Assembly (NCBI GenBank): GCA_937912025.1
Contig: CALDOZ010000040.1
Span: forward strand, 1-47,159
Length of the DNA: 47,159 nt
Source of the DNA: an uncultured Clostridia bacterium
Lineage (GTDB): Bacteria > Bacillota > Clostridia > Christensenellales > Borkfalkiaceae
Reading direction: 5' to 3'
Within the stretch, counting starts at the first letter, position 1; every line of letters starts with the position of its first letter. The notes under the pieces were generated by a model that was not told where the DNA came from, ran no database searches, and saw nothing but the letters and a program-made list of their open reading frames with translations. Positions 24,058 through 32,474 of the stretch are shown one piece after another. Position numbers and translations under genes: made by a program.

Positions 24058-24873
24058 ATGCATCAAAGATTATTATATACAGGCAGTAAAACGTCACGCC
24101 TTATTTACGCTTCGGTAACAACGGTTGAAAAAGACTTTATACCCGTTTCTCATTCTCACCCAAACACCGAAATTATTTACGTTAGCGAAGGCGAAGGTTA
24201 CGTCATTACTCAAAACGATAAAATTAAATTAGTGAAAGGCGACTGCGCCGTAATAACCGCTATTTCTGAACATCGTGAAGAAGTAGTACAAGGCAAAAAC
24301 CTTACCTTTTACGCTATTGGCGTAAACGATTTTGGTTTTAAAAACAACACAGGCATTGAAGTTTTTTCTCCTAAACTTAGCGACAGTCAAACGTTGTCGC
24401 GTTGCTATAAAAGTTTATTTGAAGAACTTAAGTGTGGCGATAGTTTTTGGGAAGACGCCGTTAATTTATATACCGAACTTATTTGCACTTTAACGTCTAG
24501 ATATTCATTAGCGCAAAAAGGCTCTGGCGAAGTTCACGGCACGAGTTTGGTTGAAAGCGCAAAAAGGTATATAGACAGTAGGTTTTACGCTCCTATTAAA
24601 ACTGAAAATATTGCAACTGCACTTTCGGTGTCGTACTCTACGCTAATACATACGTTTAAAAAGGAAACGGGCAAAACTATTACCGATTATAAACTTTCTA
24701 AACAAATAGACGAGGCAAAATCACTTTTATCGCTTACCGATATGAGTATAAACCAAATCGCGCTTAACGTTGGGTTTGGAACTAATACTTATTTTTCTAA
24801 AATATTTAAACGCGAAACGAACATTACCCCTAAACAATATCGCGAAATTGAAAAAAACAAAAAATCTACTTGA
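24058..24873 (+). CDS. AraC-family regulator of the rhamnose locus (RhaS/RhaR-like role)
   Basis: 271 residues. Cupin sensor domain with VSHSHPNTEIIYVSEGEGYVI, then the AraC double helix-turn-helix (KTENIATALSVSYSTLIHTFKKETGKTITDYK and SINQIALNVGFGTNTYFSKIFKRETNITPKQYR). Divergent from rhaBAD across 132 bp that contain a matching operator, so it very probably controls rhamnose use; identity as RhaS or RhaR is not claimed. Start: the ATG at 24058 was preferred over an in-frame GTG at 24043, which lies ahead of the expected transcription start. No ribosome site at normal distance is present (only AGGTG 12 nt away), so the mRNA may be leaderless. Confidence 0.88.
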   Translation: MHQRLLYTGSKTSRLIYASVTTVEKDFIPVSHSHPNTEIIYVSEGEGYVITQNDKIKLVKGDCAVITAISEHREEVVQGKNLTFYAIGVNDFGFKNNTGIEVFSPKLSDSQTLSRCYKSLFEELKCGDSFWEDAVNLYTELICTLTSRYSLAQKGSGEVHGTSLVESAKRYIDSRFYAPIKTENIATALSVSYSTLIHTFKKETGKTITDYKLSKQIDEAKSLLSLTDMSINQIALNVGFGTNTYFSKIFKRETNITPKQYREIEKNKKST

Positions 24874-24893
24874 AATTTCAAGTAGATTTTTTT
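24860..24893. terminator. Bidirectional terminator containing the regulator's stop codon
   Basis: A perfect palindrome, AAAATCTACTTGAAA with TTTCAAGTAGATTTTTTT. The TGA stop of the AraC gene (24871-24873) is inside the left arm. It also ends the long minus-strand operon. Confidence 0.88.
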
Positions 24894-24901
24894 ATTTGTT
24901 A

Positions 24902-27229
24902 TTAGGTTAATTGAGCACGCATACGTTTAACGAAGTTTGCAAGTTGTTGTGGAGCATCTGGTGCTTTACTGTTGTCAAAACGAGTAAGTTTACCAATTTC
25001 TGCGTACGCTTCAAACTTGTCAATCATATCTGCTAATTCATCGTTACTATATTGTAAGTAGAATTCTTTAAGGTCGATGTAACGAACGAATAACGACTCA
25101 ACGTGAACTCTATCAAGATATTTTTGGTACTTAGGCTCAGTATTCTTTACAAGTTCAATTTGTCTTTCTGCTTCCGTAAAGTACTTTTTAAGTTGATTTA
25201 AAGTAACGTATGGGAAGTAGTCTGCCGTAGTAAATATTGTATAAATATATCCGTGATAATAAATACGTTTACCGTCAGCGTTGACTAAACCTTGAACCCT
25301 ATCTCCGTTTTCATCCACATAAACAGCATCCATCATTTGGAAGTAATTTCTAAGCCAATTGAAGTAGCCGTACATAGCGTCAAACGCTTGAGGACCGTAA
25401 TAGTTATAGAAGAAGTCTTTAATTAAGAATTCAACGTCTTGGTCCATATCCCACATAAGTTCAGAACGGAGATAAAGCATTAACGCGAAGAACGACGTAC
25501 CAGAAGTGTGCGCTGGAAGTTGAGTTAAAAGTTCTTTAACGTTACAAGCGCGGAAGTATTTAAAGTCGTCTTGAATTACACCCCAATCTGGATATGGAGA
25601 AAGATAATCACTGAACGTTGTACCATAGTCCCAAACTGCTAAGATTGGAGAAATTTCTTTCCAGTTTTCAAACGCCAAGTAAGCAGAGTTGTTATATTCT
25701 GTATCATAGTGCGTGTGCATATTTACTGAACGAATAGGAGCAATACGAACGATAATGTTATCCATTAAAGCAAGGTCGTTATCGTCGCCGTCGCCTTCTG
25801 CTTCGTCGCCGTATTTGCCGTTACCGCCAAAATCTTCGTACGGAGCGTCGTAAGCGATAATATCATAGTCGTTTGTAACTGGGTTATATTCAACTGGAGC
25901 GTCGATAGTATAAAGGTAAGCGAAGAAAGAAAGATTAATTACTCTATTTTGGTCGTGTTCATCTGGAATCGGAACGTCTTCAACTGGAACGTCATAATCT
26001 TCGTTATAAGTACCTGCTTGCCAAGAAAGAATACGCTTCATTAACGCATTTGCAAGAAGACACATTTGACCAGAATACTTAATAGTTGTAAATTCTTCAG
26101 CGCATCTACAAACGCCGTTCTTTTTACCTGGACATTGATATAATTGGTTATCGTTAATACCAAGCATGAATACACGGTCATTTGGGAAGCTTTCGATTTT
26201 TTGAACAAGTTCTTCAAATAACTTATCTAAAGGCCTACAACCGTCTGCTTCTTCGTTGTTTTGAAGAACGGTAGATATACACATTTGACCAGTATAGGCT
26301 AAACCGTCACCAGTGTACCAGTTTCCGTGAGAGTGAACTTCACCTTCTTCATTATGGTAATATTTTTTTGCTTTTAAAAGTTCAAGACAAAGCGATTGGT
26401 CGCCAAGTTTCCAACCTGCAGCTTCCATACCTTCATAGTTATAACGGCTACCTTGTGAACCGTGATGGCGTAAACGAACAAGCCAATCAGAAGTATCACT
26501 TGTATTAGTTGCCGTGTCAAGCATACGGCTTTGGAATTCAGGAACGTCTACAACGTCCATATTCTTAAGGTATCTTGTAGCGTCGTGAGTAATTCTCCAT
26601 TCGTCTTGAGCGTAATAATGGTAATCCATATTTCTTTGAAGGAAACCGTATGAAGAATAAACTATACCGTTGTTACCTAAAGCGTTCATAATAACGGTAT
26701 TGCCGTGAGTTTGAATTTTAAACCCGTCGTTACCCATGTCGCTAAAATCAAACGTGTTGTACATTGGACTTGCTTTATAGAACGACGTATTACCAATACA
26801 AATGTATTTGTTGGTAGTTACGAAATTACCGTCCGCATCAGTTGCAGAAGCAACTTCGTCTTCCCCTTCAATGAGCACTGGGAATTCAATACCTACAGCG
26901 TCCTTCATAAAGAAGTTAATTTCTTCCGCCGCTTTAAGTTCGGCAATTTGGCTATAAGTATCGCTAGAAACAACTATTTTATAGTCTGTAGTACCGTTAG
27001 TGTATAAAACTATATCCGAATCAGTAACAACTTCTTTATTGATAGTATCAACGTAAGTATCGATAAACTCGTTATACGCAACACTACTGTTTTGTTTGTT
27101 ATCTGGATTACCGCCTTCGTTACCGCTGTTTCCCGTGTTTCCAGTATTATTGTCGCCACAAGCAACAAGCGTTAAACTAAGCGTACAACACATAAGAAGA
27201 CTTACTATTTTAGAAAGATATTTTTTCAT
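24902..27229 (-). CDS. DUF4838-domain lipoprotein
   Basis: 775 residues. Lipoprotein signal with lipobox LVAC (C24), then a Gly/Asn-rich linker. Residues ~60-215 (YKIVVSSDTYSQIAELKAAEEINFFMKDAVGIEFPV ... NDGFKI, then VYSSYGFLQRNMDYHYYAQDE) resemble the accessory beta-alpha domain found ahead of GH67/GH20-type catalytic barrels. The large middle region (with MLGINDNQ, QCPGKKNGVCRCAEE, and HTHYDTEY) is typical of DUF4838 proteins. These are common in glycan-use loci of gut bacteria and are suspected, not proven, glycosidases. Outer face of the membrane. It is the last gene of the 21-kb operon, 18 nt after a giant exported protein. Confidence 0.85.
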   Translation of the reverse strand: MKKYLSKIVSLLMCCTLSLTLVACGDNNTGNTGNSGNEGGNPDNKQNSSVAYNEFIDTYVDTINKEVVTDSDIVLYTNGTTDYKIVVSSDTYSQIAELKAAEEINFFMKDAVGIEFPVLIEGEDEVASATDADGNFVTTNKYICIGNTSFYKASPMYNTFDFSDMGNDGFKIQTHGNTVIMNALGNNGIVYSSYGFLQRNMDYHYYAQDEWRITHDATRYLKNMDVVDVPEFQSRMLDTATNTSDTSDWLVRLRHHGSQGSRYNYEGMEAAGWKLGDQSLCLELLKAKKYYHNEEGEVHSHGNWYTGDGLAYTGQMCISTVLQNNEEADGCRPLDKLFEELVQKIESFPNDRVFMLGINDNQLYQCPGKKNGVCRCAEEFTTIKYSGQMCLLANALMKRILSWQAGTYNEDYDVPVEDVPIPDEHDQNRVINLSFFAYLYTIDAPVEYNPVTNDYDIIAYDAPYEDFGGNGKYGDEAEGDGDDNDLALMDNIIVRIAPIRSVNMHTHYDTEYNNSAYLAFENWKEISPILAVWDYGTTFSDYLSPYPDWGVIQDDFKYFRACNVKELLTQLPAHTSGTSFFALMLYLRSELMWDMDQDVEFLIKDFFYNYYGPQAFDAMYGYFNWLRNYFQMMDAVYVDENGDRVQGLVNADGKRIYYHGYIYTIFTTADYFPYVTLNQLKKYFTEAERQIELVKNTEPKYQKYLDRVHVESLFVRYIDLKEFYLQYSNDELADMIDKFEAYAEIGKLTRFDNSKAPDAPQQLANFVKRMRAQLT

Positions 27230-27247
27230 TATAATTTTGCCCTCCTA

Positions 27248-30200
27248 TTAATCTGTTACCGTAAGAGTGAACGATCTCTCAGTAACGTTACTGTCTTTAT
27301 CCATTGCAACAAATTTGAGTACGTAAGTACCTTTTTGTTGGAATACGTAATCGCCTTTAGTTCCGTTAGTATAAAGGGTTTTAAATCCAAACGATGGTGT
27401 TTGAAGGAATACGTAACTATTTAACTCATCTTGCGTAGCAATATTATCTTCTACTATCATTTCAGGAACGATAAGTAAGTCGCCAACTTTGTAGTTAGAC
27501 TTAATTTGACCGTCAATTTCAAGAGTAGGAGCAATAACGTCAAGAGTGTTAATCATAATTGGTAATGGATTTTTACCATTGCCTCTTTCGTCTAACGCTT
27601 TGTAACGAACAACGTACATACCTAATTGGTCAAGCGTTATAGAATACTCAACGTTAGCCGCTACACCGGTAGTTAAACTACCTAAAATGAAAGTTCCGTC
27701 TGGAGCCATAACCGAAAGAGTTACGTCACAGTTAGGGCTAAACATATCGTATGCTTTTGCTGCTGGAAGAGTAATAGTTTCTTGATAGTTTCTGTAAGAA
27801 TTAATGAACGTATCTTGTTGAATTGCAGGAGCGGATACGTCTTGACCATAGAACAAGTCGTCGCTACCAGCTATTTCATTTGCAAAGAATCTTGCTTGAG
27901 TATAGAAGTCAGAAAGTCTTACTTTGCTAACTTTGCCACCAATCGCGTCAATTTCATCAAATCTAATTTCAACGTAAACTTTATTGCTACTAAATTTAGT
28001 AAACTCGTCACCATTATCATAATTTCTAATAGTGAACACCTCTGAACCAGAGTCGTCAATTATAACTTTACCAAGTTTAAACTTGAAGAACACGTCACCA
28101 GTATCAGCCTTTAAGTTATTTATATAACCTTTAACGTAACTGAATTTAGAATGTGGAGTTGTTAAGTAAACTTCATTATCTTGTTTTCTTGTTAACGTGA
28201 AAGTAACCGTTTCGTTAATATTTTCGCTATCTTGAAGTTTTATTGAAATCTTTTTAAAGTTAGCGGTTTCTTTTTCAAAATTAAGTCTTACCTTAGTTTG
28301 AGTAGCAAGTAACGGATTTAAGAATCTTATAGTTGCGCCGTTTTCTTTAACGGTAAATACGTTTTCAAGGTTACTACCACCAATATAGTTTTCGTAATTA
28401 GCCTCAATACCACCGTTAACGTTTATGAAATAATCGCCAAGCGTTACAGGATTAACGTAAGTAATTACGTTAGGCTCTGTTTCTTTAACGTTGTTACCAA
28501 CGTGCGCTTTAGCCGAATATTTAACGTATAACTTTTCAAGGTTAAAGTCTTTAGCAACAACGTAATCGCCAAACTCGTTTGGTTTAACTTCACTATACGA
28601 GCCAACTTCTTGACCTGCTAATTGTTTAGCAACGTACATTTTTACAGGTACTTCAATTTTTTGACCAGGAATAGAGTTAAAGTCGTACGCTTTAGGTAAA
28701 TTAAGCGTAATTGCGTTATTCTTTTTCCAGTATTCAGGAACTACCGTTTTGTTAATTACAGGCTTATCAGAAAGCACTGAATAAATTGGATAATCGTAAA
28801 CTTTTTCGTTTCCGAGATAGTCTGAAACAACGTAAGTAATTTTGTATACGCCTGCTTTTTCTATGCTAATAAAACCAGAAGAAGTTTGGAATTGTTCAGT
28901 TCTATCGTCAAATGAAACCGTTAAATCAACTTTAAGCGTTCCGCTACCACCTTTAACCGAGTAGTTAGGAATAGTTACCGTTTCACCTACCGATACGTTT
29001 TCAGGAATAGTAGAATCAAGCGTAAGTTCAATAGCGTCAATTATAGGAAGAACTTCAAGTTTGGTAGTTATTTTGTCAGATTCGTTTCCCGCTTTATCTG
29101 TAACTGACGTAATTACGTTATAGAAACCAGGCTTATCAGGTGTAAAGCCTAAATTAACCATATCTACGTTAGCAACACTAATAGCAGAATCTGTACCATA
29201 TCTACCTAAATATTCAACTTTATAACTGATTTTTTCAGTAATATCGCCATCAAAAACGTCAGACGCTGTAAAATCCCAGAAAGGATAGAACGTGCCAACT
29301 TCACCTACAGGAATATCGTCTTTATCTATATCAGTAGGGAAAGTAAGACGTGGTTTATCAACGTCGACAAATTCTTTGCCATTTAATGCTTGGTTACAGA
29401 ATTTAGTAATTATAACGTTAGCAGGAACTTCTTCATTTGAAAGGCTACCAAATGTTGCGGTTACGGTAACGTAGTTGCCGTCAAAACCTTCAAACGCTTG
29501 GTCTGTACCCGAAAGGTGAGTAGGTTCTTGAAGCGCTCTAATAACGTGACCGTCTACGTCAGAATATGAACGGTTATAACCGTAAGCAGTCATAGTTTCA
29601 TAATCTAAAGCAAGCGCCATTGTTTTAGTTCCAAGCCCCATAAAGCCTGAACTATTAAGCGGTGAACCTTTAGTAACAGTCTTATCAAGCGCGCCCTTTT
29701 TAATACCGCCGGCAGTCATTGTGTTAGTTTCAACACGGCCCCAAACGATATTGTCTTTATTAGGGTTGTCGCTTGACGGAGCAATATAGAATTTAACGTA
29801 TTGATCAGGATTTTCAATACCTCTTAATTCTAACGTAATTTGGTTAAATTCACGGTCGGCAGTAGTAGACAATGCGTCTAAGTCAGTAGTAGTAGTAGCT
29901 GGGTTAACGTAGAATTCTAAAAGCGCATCTGTAGCCGTGAATGAGTTAATGTTAATTGGGGTTTTATAGGTCATTGAAAAATCGTCTGTAAAGTTAACAC
30001 CAAGACCAATTGGAGCATTGTTAGCGCCAATCTCAACGTTGTCACTTAACGCTGTAGTCGTTAATTTACTAAGGTATTTTGGTCTTTTTGCTTCAGACGT
30101 GAAAATCAAATCGCCGTCAGACTCAATGTCAAAATAGTTGCGCCAATACTCAACAGAATTAGTATTAGCAGTAACGTTTGACGGTAAGTCTGCTTTTACC

Positions 30201-30280
30201 CCTCCAAACACCGCGAAAACGCTTGCTGAAAAAGCAAACAATGCGGTGAATGCAGTTAGTAATATACTTCTTTTTTTCAT
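27248..30280 (-). CDS. Large secreted protein: two divergent surface modules among Ig-like domains
   Basis: 1010 residues with a signal peptide (residues 1-30, KKR then a hydrophobic core) and no visible anchor. Residues ~45-305 (LLEFYVNPATT, ITLELRGIENPDQYVKFYI, FEGFDGNYVTVTATF, NVIITKF) and ~626-835 (ISIKLQDSENINETVTF, FTIRNYDNGDEF, KVYVEIRF) match, in order and spacing, divergent versions of the module found in the three genes at 37581-45847. Between and after them are about five Ig-like folds with the GxYxxxxxVxDxxGN signature (GFYNVITSVTDKAGN, GVYKITYVVSDYLGN, GTYVLKFVAMDKDSN). Likely binds or displays a glycan at the surface. 19 nt after the permease gene, GGAGG ribosome site. Confidence 0.75.
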   Translation of the reverse strand: MKKRSILLTAFTALFAFSASVFAVFGGVKADLPSNVTANTNSVEYWRNYFDIESDGDLIFTSEAKRPKYLSKLTTTALSDNVEIGANNAPIGLGVNFTDDFSMTYKTPININSFTATDALLEFYVNPATTTTDLDALSTTADREFNQITLELRGIENPDQYVKFYIAPSSDNPNKDNIVWGRVETNTMTAGGIKKGALDKTVTKGSPLNSSGFMGLGTKTMALALDYETMTAYGYNRSYSDVDGHVIRALQEPTHLSGTDQAFEGFDGNYVTVTATFGSLSNEEVPANVIITKFCNQALNGKEFVDVDKPRLTFPTDIDKDDIPVGEVGTFYPFWDFTASDVFDGDITEKISYKVEYLGRYGTDSAISVANVDMVNLGFTPDKPGFYNVITSVTDKAGNESDKITTKLEVLPIIDAIELTLDSTIPENVSVGETVTIPNYSVKGGSGTLKVDLTVSFDDRTEQFQTSSGFISIEKAGVYKITYVVSDYLGNEKVYDYPIYSVLSDKPVINKTVVPEYWKKNNAITLNLPKAYDFNSIPGQKIEVPVKMYVAKQLAGQEVGSYSEVKPNEFGDYVVAKDFNLEKLYVKYSAKAHVGNNVKETEPNVITYVNPVTLGDYFINVNGGIEANYENYIGGSNLENVFTVKENGATIRFLNPLLATQTKVRLNFEKETANFKKISIKLQDSENINETVTFTLTRKQDNEVYLTTPHSKFSYVKGYINNLKADTGDVFFKFKLGKVIIDDSGSEVFTIRNYDNGDEFTKFSSNKVYVEIRFDEIDAIGGKVSKVRLSDFYTQARFFANEIAGSDDLFYGQDVSAPAIQQDTFINSYRNYQETITLPAAKAYDMFSPNCDVTLSVMAPDGTFILGSLTTGVAANVEYSITLDQLGMYVVRYKALDERGNGKNPLPIMINTLDVIAPTLEIDGQIKSNYKVGDLLIVPEMIVEDNIATQDELNSYVFLQTPSFGFKTLYTNGTKGDYVFQQKGTYVLKFVAMDKDSNVTERSFTLTVTD

Positions 30281-30299
30281 ATTTTCCTCCGCTATATTT

Positions 30300-31307
30300 T
30301 TAGCCTTTTATACCACCTATGGTAATACTACCCATAAGTTTCTTTCTAAATGCTATGAATAAGAGAATAAGTGGCGTTGCAATCATTATACAACCAGCCA
30401 TTTGGTTAGGAACTGTAAGACCTTTAATTGAACCGTCGCCGTTAAATCTGAAAAGAGCGTACGAAATCATTGGCCAAGTGTTAGGAACGTATTGAACGTT
30501 AACCTTCCAGTCGTTCCAGAAAGTAATAAACGTCATAAGCGCGAGAGCGCCAAGTGTGCCCGCTGCAAGAGGCATCATAATTTGTACGAGAACGCGGAAG
30601 TGTGACGCGCCGTCAACGAACGCCGCTTCAGCATATTCCCAAGAAATTGACTTAAACGAAGCGTAGAATATTAAGAAGTTAGTTCCTAAGAAACCACCCT
30701 TCATAAGCCAAATACCCCAAACTCTATCATACATGCCTAAGTCTTGCATCATTTTAAGTTCTGATGGGAGCGCGCCTACGATAGGAAGTAACATTGTTAC
30801 GATAACTATCGGATATAAGATAGACGCTATTTTATGATGACTATATCTTGCGGCAATATAAGCAGTAACAGAGTGAGTAGTTGTTGTTATTGCAGTTGCA
30901 ACGATTGTGTATATGAACGAGTTAAAGAAAAGCGTATCAATTTTAGCAACACCGCCCGTTAAAGGCATGTCAACTTGAATGTTTAAAAGAGCCCATTCGT
31001 AGTTGCTAAAAGTAAAACCTTCAAGAGTTGTTAATACTCTAATTTCACCCGTAGGTTTGTGTATATACTTAACTGGATATTCCGCAACGGGAACGCTAAA
31101 CGCTTTACAGAAAATATCCCAAGGTGTGTCAACGCCTTCAAGTACACGTTGATACATATCGAAAAGTTCGCTAGTTGTAAGAGATGTAAATATTGCCCAA
31201 ATAAACGGAGTTAAGAAAGAAACCGCGTAAACTATAAGCAATATAAATATCGTCATAGGGAATGCCTGTTTATAGAAAGGCTTTTTAATTCTAAATTTGT
31301 TTTTCAT
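30300..31307 (-). CDS. ABC sugar-transporter permease, MalG/CUT1 type
   Basis: 335-residue inner-membrane protein with about six helices. The ATPase-contact EAA loop is EYAEAAFVDGASHFRVLVQIMMPL near residues 218-241. The C-terminus (FRKKLMGSITIGGIKG) is that of MalG-type CUT1 permeases for oligosaccharides. It has an unusually long first outside loop (about residues 30-110). Translationally close (12 nt) to the other permease. No ATP-binding subunit is in the window, so a shared MsmX-like ATPase elsewhere is assumed. Confidence 0.94.
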   Translation of the reverse strand: MKNKFRIKKPFYKQAFPMTIFILLIVYAVSFLTPFIWAIFTSLTTSELFDMYQRVLEGVDTPWDIFCKAFSVPVAEYPVKYIHKPTGEIRVLTTLEGFTFSNYEWALLNIQVDMPLTGGVAKIDTLFFNSFIYTIVATAITTTTHSVTAYIAARYSHHKIASILYPIVIVTMLLPIVGALPSELKMMQDLGMYDRVWGIWLMKGGFLGTNFLIFYASFKSISWEYAEAAFVDGASHFRVLVQIMMPLAAGTLGALALMTFITFWNDWKVNVQYVPNTWPMISYALFRFNGDGSIKGLTVPNQMAGCIMIATPLILLFIAFRKKLMGSITIGGIKG

Positions 31308-31319
31308 ATCAAGCCTCCC

Positions 31320-32462
31320 TTAGAATTCTACCGTAGGACCGTATTTTTCAAGCAAATGTCTACCAACTAAAGTAATTGGCGCAACTATTAACGTGAAAAT
31401 TAAACCTGCAGCAGATGCGTATGGATATTCTTCCTTACCATTACCGCCTACAACCATTACGTAGAATTCGTAACCAAACGTTCTAAATACCGGATTAGCG
31501 CCTTCGGCGTAGAAGTTATAAAGAGCAAGTTGGTTAGAGAATATACCAGCAATACCTGTTACTAAGAATACCGTAATAGTAGAATATACCATTGGTATAA
31601 CTACGTTGAAGAATTCTCTAAATAACGTAATACCTTCAAGTTCACCAAATTCTATAAGCGAGTCTGGAATACGGCTCATTGCGCCGGCATACAAAATAAG
31701 TTGCGAGCCAAAGCCTGCCCATAACGAATAGAATAAGTTCATTCCAAAACCTGTACTAGTATCGTCTAAAAGGTCTGGTTGTAACGGAGCAATATTAAGT
31801 AACGTATCTAAATCTAAGAAATCGTTAATAAACGTTGGTAACGAGAAGCTTATAAATTTACTAAACATTAACGAAATAACAACGCTTGATACCATTTGTG
31901 GAACGTAAAGCATTACTTGGAAAAAGCCCGAGCATGGAACTTTTTTGTAAATAACGTAAGCAAACGTAAGGTTAAGTGGTAAACCAATAAGCGTACTAAC
32001 TAAATACGCAGTAAGCGAGTTAGTTAATATTGTAGACATGTATATTTGTTCAGTTAATTCGGTAAAGAATTTTTCAAAGTTACTGAAAAATTCAGCGCCT
32101 TCAAGCCACTTCCAACGGGTAGCAAGTTGCGCCATTCCATCAACCATAACAGTATACTCTTCAAGTTCTTGGAAGCTAAGTAAAATTGAGTTAAGGTTAA
32201 CGCCCACGTAGAATGTAAGAAATTGTAAAAGAGGATAAGCAAGCAACGCCCATACGAAAATGGCTTCGCCTATTTTATAACTCTTTTGTGAACGCACCTT
32301 TTTACGCTTATCAGCGCCGGTTATTTTACAAAATAAATTGTAAATACCAACGCTCATATCGTAAAAAACGTTTTTAATTGCCCTTCCGGCAACCGTAAAA
32401 GGATATAATATTTTATCCTTTAACGGTTTACGGGTAGCAAGTTCGATATTATTTTTTGCCAT
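31320..32462 (-). CDS. ABC sugar-transporter permease, MalF/UgpA type
   Basis: 380 residues, first membrane partner of the CUT1 importer, with about seven helices and a long N-terminal cytoplasmic stretch of ~70 residues. The EAA loop is slightly degenerate (EFGELEGITLFREFFNVVIPM). A large outside loop (roughly residues 85-150) precedes the conserved SLTAYLVSTLIGLPLNLTFAYV core. The ATG at 32462 was chosen: an in-frame TTG at 32474 abuts the upstream stop codon and would swallow the GGGG ribosome site. Confidence 0.93.
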   Translation of the reverse strand: MAKNNIELATRKPLKDKILYPFTVAGRAIKNVFYDMSVGIYNLFCKITGADKRKKVRSQKSYKIGEAIFVWALLAYPLLQFLTFYVGVNLNSILLSFQELEEYTVMVDGMAQLATRWKWLEGAEFFSNFEKFFTELTEQIYMSTILTNSLTAYLVSTLIGLPLNLTFAYVIYKKVPCSGFFQVMLYVPQMVSSVVISLMFSKFISFSLPTFINDFLDLDTLLNIAPLQPDLLDDTSTGFGMNLFYSLWAGFGSQLILYAGAMSRIPDSLIEFGELEGITLFREFFNVVIPMVYSTITVFLVTGIAGIFSNQLALYNFYAEGANPVFRTFGYEFYVMVVGGNGKEEYPYASAAGLIFTLIVAPITLVGRHLLEKYGPTVEF

Positions 32463-32474
32463 AATTATCCCCAA

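Noticed and set aside
32463..32474. TTG start for the first permease
   Set aside because: It touches the stop codon of the binding-protein gene and includes the ribosome site for the ATG at 32462.
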